Positions 1 through 6,105 of a stretch of DNA of 10,767 bases are shown piece after piece. Every line of letters begins with the position of its first letter. The stretch's first letter is position 1. A model generated the notes under the pieces. That model was given only the letters and a program-made list of their open reading frames with translations. It was not told where the DNA came from and did no database searches. This DNA comes from Clostridia bacterium (GTDB lineage: Bacteria > Bacillota > Clostridia > Oscillospirales > CAG-272). Position numbers and translations under genes: made by a program. The stretch spans positions 1-10,767 of the forward strand of contig JAFXFQ010000141.1 of assembly GCA_017520365.1 (NCBI GenBank), given 5' to 3'.

Positions 1-173
1 ACGGAGTTTGCTCATCTCCTGAGGACAGCCCATGGATATATGATGTTTTGTCCGATGAGGGAGCAGAGAGGGCCGACCCTCGTGACTTTGCAAGAGCCAT
101 AGCACGGGAGGCTGCAAGGCAAACGGGACGTGAGGATGATATAACTGTCTGCGTGATCAAAATGAACGGTTAA
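1..173 (+). CDS. spoIIE: SpoIIE-family PP2C phosphatase, C-terminal end (partial)
   Basis: Only the last 57 codons are present; the gene starts before the window and stops at the TAA at 171-173. The first two bases finish what would be an Asp codon followed by Gly-Val, which fits the SDGV/I motif of PP2C-type Ser/Thr phosphatases. Near the end the frame reads GREDDITVCVIK, the metal-binding GxxDDxTV signature of the SpoIIE/RsbU phosphatase fold. The segment YDVLSDEG followed by a helix rich in Ala and Arg is typical of SpoIIE tails. SpoIIE dephosphorylates SpoIIAA at the sporulation septum and so activates sigma-F. The family assignment is firm; SpoIIE itself rather than another RsbU-like phosphatase is an inference, because the N-terminal membrane domain is outside the window. 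Confidence 0.75.
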   Translation, partial: GVCSSPEDSPWIYDVLSDEGAERADPRDFARAIAREAARQTGREDDITVCVIKMNG

Positions 174-190
174 CGGCAAAATGCAGAAAA

Positions 191-226
191 GAAAAGAAAA
201 CTCCGCATCTGCGGAGTTTTCTTTTC
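191..226. terminator. Bidirectional rho-independent terminator after the SpoIIE-like gene
   Basis: A 17-bp perfect stem (191-207 with 210-226) has a GC core CTCCGCA/TGCGGAG, with A-rich DNA on the 5' side and T-rich DNA on the 3' side, so it can act on either strand. It lies 17 bases after the stop codon. It is also the best candidate to stop - strand transcription from the NIF3-like gene, since the - strand reading is followed by TTTTCTTTTC. Confidence 0.8.
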
Positions 227-255
227 AGCTTGTCGATAAACATATCGACAAGCTG
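226..255. repeat. 12-bp inverted repeat, stem-loop
   Basis: Arms CAGCTTGTCGAT (226-237) and ATCGACAAGCTG (244-255) are perfect reverse complements around a 6-base loop. There is no T-run after the stem, so it is not a canonical terminator. The left half of the motif recurs inverted at 457-467 (TCGACAGTCTG) and approximately at 263-274 (GGCTGTCGAGAA), so it belongs to a repeat family within this gap. Confidence 0.6.
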
Positions 256-285
256 AACTCGGGCTGTCGAGAAGGATGCAGAAGT

Positions 286-337
286 CGTGATTGAGGTATC
301 GTCGGCGTACAAAGGTACGTCAGAGACCTCAATCGCG
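286..337. repeat. Nested stem-loop in the intergenic region
   Basis: The outer stem pairs 286-297 with 326-337 (12 pairs with one G-T wobble; the perfect core is GATTGAGGT/ACCTCAATC). Inside it a second hairpin pairs CGTAC (306-310) with GTACG (315-319) around a 4-base loop AAAG. No T-run follows and no open reading frame covers it. It could be a structured RNA, a protein-binding cruciform or the core of a small repeat element; the sequence alone does not decide. Confidence 0.5.
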
Positions 338-360
338 GCTAAAAATCCGCATTTAATATC

Positions 361-397
361 GAAATCCGCCGAAAAATCGGCGGATTTCTAACTTTTT
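361..397 (+). terminator. Rho-independent terminator-like hairpin
   Basis: A 12-bp perfect stem (361-372 with 377-388) with an AAAA loop is followed by TAACTTTTTTA. It is oriented to stop + strand transcription. The 5' arm core AAATCCGC also occurs as a direct copy at 343-350, a partial duplication just upstream. Confidence 0.65.
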
Positions 398-467
398 TAT
401 CTTAAAAATTTATTTTCTTGATTTGTCTTTTGTCGCGGATTTTGTTCTGAGCCTTTTCGACAGTCTG

Positions 468-493
468 AAACTCCGCAGATGCGGAGTTTTTTT
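468..493 (+). terminator. Rho-independent terminator, inverted copy of the one at 191-226
   Basis: A 10-bp stem (468-477 with 480-489) with core CTCCGCA/TGCGGAG runs into seven T on the + strand. Its core matches the stem at 201-216. It sits directly against the stop codon of the convergent NIF3-like gene. It lacks a T-run in that gene's direction, so it mainly blocks + strand readthrough. Confidence 0.65.
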
Positions 494-494
494 A

Positions 495-1271
495 TCAATA
501 GGTATAAAGCTCGCCGCACTCGAAGTATCTTGCTTCAGCGCCGTCGAACCTGTTGTTGATGTCTCGGGCAAGTGCCGCCATAGAGGATTTTTCACTGCCT
601 GCGTGGCCGAGAAGGAGAAGGGTCTTCTGCGCACCGAACTGAGCCGCATCGCGGATGGGCTCGCCGTCTGCCCACTCGCAAAGCTCGCCGCCGATAACCA
701 CCTCAAAGTCTTCCTCCTCAGCAAATTTTCTGTAGGAGTCGCCGCCGCGGTGGCCGAGATTCAGCTTGATCTTTGTAACGGAGCCCTCAGTTTTTCCCAC
801 TATCCTGGGGTGCTTGAGGCCAAGGTTTGCCTTGATGCCGTCAACGATATCACGAATCTCAAGAGGCTTATTTGAAACGAAATAAACGTCGTTGTCAAAA
901 TCGCCTTCCCAGCCCATTCGCTGAATGAAATCAAGGTTAACAAGGTCAACGCCTGCCATATGCATGGAGTCGTGATAGCGGTAGATGGTGATGCCAAGAC
1001 TTTTTATAAGCTCCATCTTCTTTTTGGAAAGGGGACTTTCCTCATTGTATTCGTCCACGTGATTGTAGAAGGTGGGCTCGTGTGTTATAAGAAGCTCTGC
1101 TCCCCACTCGCCTGCGGCACGGAGCACGTCGGGAGTGGCGGTAAGGCAGGTAGCGATCTTTGTTACCTCGCACTCGGGGTCACCCGTCTTCAGGCAGTCC
1201 ACGGTCCAATGTGAATGATTATCTACCCATTCGGGTCCGATGACCGCTCTCATTATTTCTTTAGCTTTCAT
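495..1271 (-). CDS. NIF3/DUF34-family dinuclear metal-centre protein
   Basis: The product is 258 residues, starting at the ATG at 1271, with AAAGGA eight bases upstream; the frame stays open to 1331, but that extension has no comparable ribosome site and reads as leader. The family forms toroidal hexamers that bind two metal ions; its cellular role is debated (GTP cyclohydrolase I type 2-like, or metal/cofactor repair). Candidate ligands are visible: His64 in ITHEPTFYNH, His100-Asp101 in YRYHDSMH, and His223 with Glu227 in GHAGSEKS, the last pair having the H-x3-E spacing known from E. coli YbgI. Where YbgI has a second adjacent His (HH), this protein has His-Glu. It has no large mid-protein insert such as Bacillus YqfO carries. 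It is transcribed alone, divergently from dapA. Confidence 0.9.
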   Translation of the reverse strand: MKAKEIMRAVIGPEWVDNHSHWTVDCLKTGDPECEVTKIATCLTATPDVLRAAGEWGAELLITHEPTFYNHVDEYNEESPLSKKKMELIKSLGITIYRYHDSMHMAGVDLVNLDFIQRMGWEGDFDNDVYFVSNKPLEIRDIVDGIKANLGLKHPRIVGKTEGSVTKIKLNLGHRGGDSYRKFAEEEDFEVVIGGELCEWADGEPIRDAAQFGAQKTLLLLGHAGSEKSSMAALARDINNRFDGAEARYFECGELYTY

Positions 1272-1302
1272 ATATTCCGTCCTTTCCGAATATCTTTTTT
1301 TC

Positions 1303-1331
1303 AGTATAACAAATATTTGGAAATAATACAA
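1303..1331 (-). promoter_or_regulatory. Possible promoter of the NIF3-like gene
   Basis: On the - strand TATACT (1303-1308) is preceded by a 17-base spacer and a weak TTGTAT (1326-1331) as the -35. The -10 lies about 30 bases upstream of the ATG at 1271. A matching TATACT on the + strand at 1351-1356 faces dapA, so the gap may hold two outward promoters, but no convincing -35 is seen for the dapA side. Confidence 0.4.
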
Positions 1332-1390
1332 CAGTTTTGGGTCAACTGAATATACTGTATTGAAGAAAATGAAAGGATAGTGATAGATTG

Positions 1391-2275
1391 ATGGATAAGA
1401 TACTGTTTCACGGATGTGCTACTGCGTTGGTAACACCGATGAAGTGCGGGGCGGTTGATTACTCTGCCCTGACGAGGCTTATTGAAAGACAGCTTGCGGG
1501 AGGGGTTTCCGCGCTTGTTCCCTGCGGAACGACGGGAGAAGCATCCACTCTGGGACACGAGGAAAAGAGAAGAGTCATTGCCCATACCGTGGAGACCGTA
1601 AAGGGAAGGGCGAAGGTCATTGCGGGGTGCGGCTCCACCTCAACGGCGGCTCTGTCGATACTTGCAAGGGAGGCGGAAATAGACGGAGCGGACGGAGTGC
1701 TGTGTCTGACCCCATTCTATAACAAGGCAAACAGGGAGGGTGTGTACCTCCACTTCAAAACGGTGTGCGATCACGTTTCGATTCCCGTTATTGCATATAA
1801 CGTGCCCTCCAGAACAGGACTATCCATAGATATGGATACCTACGGAAGGCTGTCGGGCATTACAAATTTTGCGGGAGTGAAGGAGGCTTCGTCAAATGCG
1901 GTATACGCCGCAAGGATACTTGCCAGGCACCGTGATGATTTCCCTCTGTACAGCGGATGCGATGAGCTTTGCGCTCCCTTTTATGCCCTCGGTGCCTCAG
2001 GCGTCATATCCGTGGTGTCGAACGTGGTGCCCGAGAAAATGGTAGAGCTTTGCAGGCTTTGCGAGGAGGGAAGGGTATCGGAGGCGGCCCAAAAGCAGCT
2101 TGAGCTCCTTCCGTTGACGGAGGCTCTCTTCTCAGAGGTAAACCCTATCCCCGTCAAAACTGCCCTTTCATCCCTTGGACTCTGCACCGATGAAATGCGC
2201 CTGCCGCTTTGCCATATGAACAGCGATAAGCGCTCACGTCTTCTGTACGAAATGCGCCGTATGGGACTTTTGTGA
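1391..2275 (+). CDS. dapA: 4-hydroxy-tetrahydrodipicolinate synthase
   Basis: DapA condenses pyruvate with L-aspartate-4-semialdehyde in the cytoplasm, the first committed step to diaminopimelate, lysine and, in spore formers, dipicolinate. The product is a 294-residue TIM barrel of normal family length. The motif PCGTTGE (near residues 44-50) is the pyruvate-carboxylate loop, YNVPSRTG near 135 carries the catalytic Tyr and the substrate-binding Arg, and VKEAS near 162 holds the Schiff-base Lys. I chose the ATG at 1391; a TTG at 1388 immediately before it is equally possible and is nearer the usual spacing from AAAGGA at 1372-1377. The gene stands alone: no other lysine gene adjoins it, and the short leader has no room for a lysine riboswitch or T-box. 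Confidence 0.95.
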   Translation: MDKILFHGCATALVTPMKCGAVDYSALTRLIERQLAGGVSALVPCGTTGEASTLGHEEKRRVIAHTVETVKGRAKVIAGCGSTSTAALSILAREAEIDGADGVLCLTPFYNKANREGVYLHFKTVCDHVSIPVIAYNVPSRTGLSIDMDTYGRLSGITNFAGVKEASSNAVYAARILARHRDDFPLYSGCDELCAPFYALGASGVISVVSNVVPEKMVELCRLCEEGRVSEAAQKQLELLPLTEALFSEVNPIPVKTALSSLGLCTDEMRLPLCHMNSDKRSRLLYEMRRMGLL

Positions 2276-2283
2276 TGCTCGGC

Positions 2284-2322
2284 AAAAAAATCAAAACCAC
2301 CGGTTGAACCGGTGGTTTTGAT
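2284..2322. terminator. Shared bidirectional terminator between dapA and the YitT operon
   Basis: A 16-bp perfect stem (2290-2305 with 2307-2322) with a GC core ACCACCGGTT has an A-run at 2284-2290. On the - strand this gives a strong hairpin followed by TTTTTTT, ending the operon whose last gene stops at 2323. On the + strand the T-rich 3' arm can stop dapA transcription. The base of the stem abuts the YitT stop codon. Confidence 0.85.
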
Positions 2323-3162
2323 TTAAACACTTCTGAAGCCTTTACCGATTATCTCGCTGCTTGTTGTGATGATGATAAAGGCGTGTGGGTCTACGGCTTT
2401 TACCTTTTCGCGAAGGCGAACAGCCTCCGATCTTTTACAGACGGTATGGATCATTACCTTATCACCGCCTGTATATTCGCCTACTGCGCTATGTACCGTT
2501 GCTCCGCGGTGGAGGTTTTTCAGGATATACTCATTGATCTCATCCGGCTTGTCGGTGATGACGAGGAAATATTTACAGCTATTGATAGCTTCTATAACGC
2601 TGTCAACGATAAATGCCTTGGCAAATAGGCCGAGGAGGGAATAAAGCCCGGTTTCGATGCCGAAAATGAAGAATGCGCCGGAGGCCACTATGAAATCTGA
2701 GAATAGGAGGCACTTGCCAACATCCATTTTCAGGAATTTTTTCAGGATTAGGGCAACTATGTCCGTGCCTCCCGATGAGGCTCCCACATTGAACATCATA
2801 GCAGAGCCGATGGCGGTGAGGAGCATTGCATATACAAGCTCAAGGAGCGGGCTTTTGGAAAGGGGCTCGGCAAGAGGCAGAAATTTTTCAAAAACATAGA
2901 TCAGGGTGGAGTACATCAGGCTACAGTATACGGTCTTCAGGCTGGTGCCCTTTCCGAAAATGATAAATCCCACCAAAAGAAGACCTATGTTAAGTATCCA
3001 TATCCAGGCGGCCGGGGAAATGGGGGTCACGGCGCCGAGTATTGTACCGATACCTGTGACTCCTCCTGTTGAGAATCCGTTTGGTATCTTAAAAAAGTAA
3101 ACGCCTGTGGCAAGGAGTACTATACCCAGATTCATTATCAAATAGCTCTTGAGTTTTTTCAT
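2323..3162 (-). CDS. YitT-family membrane protein (DUF161 with C-terminal DUF2179)
   Basis: A 279-residue integral membrane protein. The N-terminal part has about five hydrophobic segments (near residues 8-25, 33-47, 53-70, 107-125 and 155-190) with two family hallmarks, STGGVTG at 31-37 and SSGGTDIVA at 129-137. The C-terminal ~85 residues form the soluble DUF2179 domain, with HRGATVHSAVGEYTGGDK at 218-235. The transported substrate or role of YitT proteins is not established. The ATG has GAGGGGG about 9 bases upstream. It is the last gene of a four-gene operon, 17 bases after the histidine kinase stop, which suggests that its expression follows that two-component system. Family assignment is secure; function is unknown. 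Confidence 0.9.
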   Translation of the reverse strand: MKKLKSYLIMNLGIVLLATGVYFFKIPNGFSTGGVTGIGTILGAVTPISPAAWIWILNIGLLLVGFIIFGKGTSLKTVYCSLMYSTLIYVFEKFLPLAEPLSKSPLLELVYAMLLTAIGSAMMFNVGASSGGTDIVALILKKFLKMDVGKCLLFSDFIVASGAFFIFGIETGLYSLLGLFAKAFIVDSVIEAINSCKYFLVITDKPDEINEYILKNLHRGATVHSAVGEYTGGDKVMIHTVCKRSEAVRLREKVKAVDPHAFIIITTSSEIIGKGFRSV

Positions 3163-3179
3163 ATAATACGACCCCCTCG

Positions 3180-4274
3180 TCAGTTTTTACGGCCATTTTC
3201 GTAAAGCTTCACGGTAAAGCGGCATCCGCCCTCAGGCCTGTTTTCTCCGCAGATATCACCGCCGCAGATGGCGAGTATCCTCTTTACGAGGGCAAGGCCA
3301 AGTCCGTTGCCCTCCGATTTGTGGGAGGTATCGCCCTGATAAAATTTATCAAAGAGGTGCTTTTCGGACTTTTCTGACAGACCGGGGCCCGAATCCTCTG
3401 CGATGAAGACTATGCTTTCTTTTTCTCTGTATAGACGGATGCTTATTTCTCCGCCTTTGGGGCTGAACTTTATCGCATTGCCGATAACATTGTCCCAGAC
3501 GTGATGCAACAGGCTTTCACTGCCCGTATACTCAATATCCTCAAGGTCAGCTTCAAACTCTATATCCTTATTGCCCCAGGATGGCTCCAGGGCAACCACG
3601 GACTGTCTTATCTGCTCGTCAAGGCGGAAGGTTGTTTTCGGGGAGCTGATAGATTGGTTTTCTATTTTTGAAAGGAGAAGGATGTTGCCCACAAGAGTTG
3701 ATAGCCTTTTTGTGTTGAAAAGGATCTTTTCAACATATTCCTGCTCCTCGCAGCTTAAACTGTCACAGGATTGGAGCAGGGTTGTGTAGCCCTCGATGGC
3801 GTTTATGGGAGTTTTGAACTCGTGGGAAACATTGGAAACAAAGTCTGTCTGCAATATTTCCGTGGCATTAAGCTCCTCCATCATCAGGTTGAAGCCTGCG
3901 TTTACCTCTTGTATCTCCTTTGAGGAGCTGTCTGTATCAAGGCGCACCGTCAGGTCTCCGTCGGCAACTCTTTGCATTGCCTCTCTCAGCTTTTTTATGG
4001 GGTCGAAGAAAAGCCGCGAGAAAAGACGGGTGGCAACGCCGATGGCGATGAGGGAAAGCACCGCTATCTGGGCGAAGAGGGGGACCTTTGAAAAGGAGGG
4101 GAACACCATAACTATCAGCCTTGACAGGCCGAAGGCAATGAGGATGAACACCAGTACCTCGGCAAGCACAAGCATAGTGAGCCTTGTTTTGAGGTTGAAC
4201 CAGCCAACCTTTGTGGCCCTTAGCTTATCAAACAGCTCACGGCTTTTGAATGATTTCTGTTCCTTATTTTTCAA
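3180..4274 (-). CDS. Two-component sensor histidine kinase with very short extracytoplasmic loop
   Basis: The product is 364 residues. Order of parts: a basic cytoplasmic leader (1-28), membrane helix 1 (about 30-56), a loop of roughly ten residues, membrane helix 2 (about 66-88), HAMP (about 89-140), the HisKA dimerisation helix with phospho-acceptor His151 in NVSHEFKTPINA, and an HATPase_c domain with N-box DNVIGNAIKF (261-270), G1 EDSGPG (293-298) and G2 GNGLGLAL (322-329). All kinase motifs look intact. The near absence of an outside domain suggests sensing within or at the membrane, as in intramembrane-sensing kinases. The start is a TTG whose TTGA overlaps the response-regulator stop by four bases; the next ATG lies inside helix 1, so the TTG is preferred. 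The pair is translationally coupled. Confidence 0.93.
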   Translation of the reverse strand: MKNKEQKSFKSRELFDKLRATKVGWFNLKTRLTMLVLAEVLVFILIAFGLSRLIVMVFPSFSKVPLFAQIAVLSLIAIGVATRLFSRLFFDPIKKLREAMQRVADGDLTVRLDTDSSSKEIQEVNAGFNLMMEELNATEILQTDFVSNVSHEFKTPINAIEGYTTLLQSCDSLSCEEQEYVEKILFNTKRLSTLVGNILLLSKIENQSISSPKTTFRLDEQIRQSVVALEPSWGNKDIEFEADLEDIEYTGSESLLHHVWDNVIGNAIKFSPKGGEISIRLYREKESIVFIAEDSGPGLSEKSEKHLFDKFYQGDTSHKSEGNGLGLALVKRILAICGGDICGENRPEGGCRFTVKLYENGRKN

Positions 4275-4942
4275 AGCTTCACCACCTTGTAGCCAACACC
4301 TCGGATGGTGACTATCTTAAAGTCGCTGTTGTCGCGGAAGCGGTCGCGAAGGCGGCCTATATGTACGTCGACCGTGTGGGTATCGGAATCGGAGTCATAG
4401 CCCCAGACCTCGTCCATAAGCTGCTGCCTTGTGAATATCTTCCCGGGGTAGGACGCCATTTTGTATAGGAGCATAAACTCCTTTTGTGGTAACGGATGGC
4501 TTTCGCCCCCCGTTACCACAGTGAAGGAATCGCACTCAAGCACCGTATCTCCAATGGTCTGCCTGCGCTCGTTTATCATTTGAGCACGGCGGAGCAGAGC
4601 GCCAACACGAAGGACCATTTCGTTGACGTTGATGGGCTTTACCATATAGTCGTCCGTTCCCGATATAAAGCCGAGACGCATATCGTCAAAGGCCTCCTTG
4701 GCGGTTATCATAAGGACCGGGATGTTGCTGCCGCCGTCGCGAAGGCGGCGCACAAATTCATATCCGTCCATAACGGGCATCATTATATCGGATATTATAA
4801 GGTCCACGTAGTCGCTTTCAAGAGCGGCAAGGGCTTCCTTTCCGTTTCCCACCTCTCTCACGGTATAGCCGTTTTTGATCAGCACGTGAGAGAAGAGGCG
4901 GCGAAGCTCACGGTCATCCTCAACTATCAGGATCTTGAGCAT
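4271..4942 (-). CDS. OmpR/PhoB-type response regulator
   Basis: The product is 223 residues, a normal length for the family. The receiver domain (1-118) has the acidic pair Glu8-Asp9-Asp10, phospho-acceptor Asp52 in ISDIMMP, Thr80 in MITAK and Lys102 in VKPI. The C-terminal winged helix (about 125-223) ends in the usual RGVGYKV hairpin and has the recognition-helix region SDTHTVDVHIGRLRDRF. It should bind DNA as a phosphorylation-induced dimer and is very likely the partner of the overlapping kinase. AAAGGAG lies 7 bases before the ATG and overlaps the stop codon of the upstream dehydrogenase gene, showing tight packing. The target genes are unknown; autoregulation of this operon is the simplest guess. 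Confidence 0.95.
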   Translation of the reverse strand: MLKILIVEDDRELRRLFSHVLIKNGYTVREVGNGKEALAALESDYVDLIISDIMMPVMDGYEFVRRLRDGGSNIPVLMITAKEAFDDMRLGFISGTDDYMVKPINVNEMVLRVGALLRRAQMINERRQTIGDTVLECDSFTVVTGGESHPLPQKEFMLLYKMASYPGKIFTRQQLMDEVWGYDSDSDTHTVDVHIGRLRDRFRDNSDFKIVTIRGVGYKVVKL

Positions 4943-4954
4943 AGGTCTACTCCT

Positions 4955-5935
4955 TTACGGTGTAACGTTGTTGTTTTTTTTGCCCTCTGTCAAAAAGGCA
5001 TAGATGTTCTCCACGGTGGTTTCTGCAATATTGTCCAGGGCCTCTTCGGTAAGAAATGCCTGATGGGAGGTGACAATCACGTTGGGCATGGAAATAAGCC
5101 TTGCAAGGGTGTCGTCGGAAACGATGTGGTTCGAAAAATCCTCGAAGAAAAGCTCGTTCTCATCCTCGTAAACGTCAAGGCAGGCACCGCCGAGCCTTCT
5201 CTCCTTGATAGCTGAAAGAAGGGCGGGAGAGTCGATAAGAGCGCCTCTGGAGGTGTTTATAACGATGGCGTTTTTCTTCATTTTGGCGATAGCCTCCTCG
5301 TCTATCATATGGTAGGTGTCGTCGGTGAGGGGGCAATGGAGGGATATGATATCGCACTCTCTGAAGATCGTCTCTCGGTCAACGTAAGTCACGTCGGGGA
5401 TCTCTGCAGGGTATTTATCGAAGGCCAGTATCCTCATACCGAAGCCGCGGCAGATATCGATAAAGCAGCGGCCTATCTTGCCCGTGCCAACAACGCCCAC
5501 GGTCTTTGAGTGGAGGTCAAAGCCTGTCATTCCCTTGAGGCTGAAATTGAAGTCACGGGTACGGATATATGCCTTGTGTATGCGTCTTACTGAGGTGAGG
5601 AGCATAGCCATAGCATGCTCTGCAACGGAGTGGGGGGAGTATGCAGGCACGTTAAAAACGGGGAGCCTGCCTGCAAGATGTTTGAGATCCACGTTGTTGT
5701 AGCCTGCGCATCTGAGGGCGATAAATTTGCAGCCATCTTCGATCAGGAGGTCTATAACAGGTGCGGAAACAGTATCATTAACGAAAACGCAAACACCGTC
5801 AAATCCGCGGGCGAGAGAGGCGGTATCCTCCGAGAGCTTTGTTTCAAAGAATTTGATCTCTATGCCTCGCTTATCTGCATATTTGAGAAAAGAGGGCTTA
5901 TCATAGTTTTTTGTATCGAAAAAAGCAAGCTTCAT
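4955..5935 (-). CDS. D-2-hydroxyacid dehydrogenase, probably NAD-dependent D-lactate dehydrogenase
   Basis: The product is 326 residues, usual for D-lactate dehydrogenases (about 330), which reduce pyruvate to D-lactate and reoxidise NADH in the cytoplasm. The Rossmann motif is VVGTGKIG (148-155), with Asp173 at the end of the second strand, predicting NAD rather than NADP. The catalytic triad fits in both identity and spacing: Arg230 in NTSRG, Glu259 in VYEDE and His291 in TSHQAF (29 and 32 residues apart, as in Lactobacillus D-LDH). RCAGYNNVD at 75-83 is the N-terminal substrate-domain signature. AAAGGA precedes the ATG by 8 bases. It is the first gene of the operon, 12 bases before the response regulator. 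D-lactate is the best guess; a branched 2-oxoacid substrate cannot be excluded. Confidence 0.9.
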   Translation of the reverse strand: MKLAFFDTKNYDKPSFLKYADKRGIEIKFFETKLSEDTASLARGFDGVCVFVNDTVSAPVIDLLIEDGCKFIALRCAGYNNVDLKHLAGRLPVFNVPAYSPHSVAEHAMAMLLTSVRRIHKAYIRTRDFNFSLKGMTGFDLHSKTVGVVGTGKIGRCFIDICRGFGMRILAFDKYPAEIPDVTYVDRETIFRECDIISLHCPLTDDTYHMIDEEAIAKMKKNAIVINTSRGALIDSPALLSAIKERRLGGACLDVYEDENELFFEDFSNHIVSDDTLARLISMPNVIVTSHQAFLTEEALDNIAETTVENIYAFLTEGKKNNNVTP

Positions 5936-5960
5936 AGAAAATATCCTTTCAGGAAAAGTT

Positions 5961-5983
5961 ATAATACTACTGTTTCCAAACAG
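5961..5983 (-). promoter_or_regulatory. Putative -10 box with palindromic operator upstream of the dehydrogenase operon
   Basis: On the - strand TATTAT (5961-5966) lies about 25 bases before the ATG at 5935. Immediately upstream, in the spacer position, is the perfect palindrome CTGTTTCCAAACAG (5970-5983, 6-bp arms, 2-base centre). No good -35 is visible, which would suit an activator- or repressor-controlled promoter. The palindrome does not match the Rex consensus (TTGTTAANNNNTTAACAA) or a CcpA cre site well. Both promoter and operator are inferences. Confidence 0.35.
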
Positions 5984-6024
5984 AGATTACATTATTATAT
6001 ATTTATTTTATCATACAATTTTCC

Positions 6025-6053
6025 TTCGGTCAATGAAAGTGCTTGAATATAAT
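6025..6053 (+). promoter_or_regulatory. Likely promoter of the rubredoxin gene
   Basis: A consensus -10 TATAAT (6048-6053) has a 17-base spacer to a weak TTCGGT (6025-6030). The -10 lies 52 bases before the rubredoxin ATG and faces it. The surroundings are very A/T rich, so the strength of the call rests on the perfect -10. Confidence 0.45.
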
Positions 6054-6105
6054 TTATATTTTGGGACGATAATAAGCCATAGACAAAAGAAAGGAATGGT
6101 CAGAT

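Larger units (their letters stand above)
174..494. other. Gene-free region between spoIIE-like and NIF3-like genes
   Basis: These 321 bases hold the three terminator-like hairpins (191-226, 361-388, 468-489) and two further stem-loops (226-255, 286-337). No coding sequence with a plausible ribosome site was seen on either strand; frames crossing the region are short or are shadows of the NIF3-like gene. The ends are near-identical in inverted orientation: the hairpin plus CAGNNTGTCGA at the left (197-236), and the same motifs inverted at the right (457-493). Confidence 0.6.

Noticed and set aside
423..875. 150-codon open frame on the + strand opposite the NIF3-like gene
   Set aside because: It lies antisense to a well-recognised family protein, starts inside the intergenic hairpin region and has no recognisable domain or ribosome site; it is a shadow frame.
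1272..1390. Riboswitch or T-box leader for dapA
   Set aside because: Only about 120 bases are available and they are shared with the divergent gene. No terminator/antiterminator fold, no T-box TGGN element and no lysine-riboswitch-like stems were seen.
3796..4311. 171-codon open frame on the + strand opposite the histidine kinase
   Set aside because: Antisense of the kinase HisKA, HAMP and membrane segments, low-complexity Ser/Arg-rich product, no start signal.
4496..5215. 239-codon open frame on the + strand opposite the response regulator and dehydrogenase
   Set aside because: Both - strand genes carry complete family motifs in this interval. The + frame's His/Val-rich product matches the reverse reading of their codons and has no domain.
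5936..6105. Rex-binding site in front of the D-lactate dehydrogenase gene
   Set aside because: No TTGTTAA/TTAACAA pair is present in the gap; the only clear palindrome has a different sequence.
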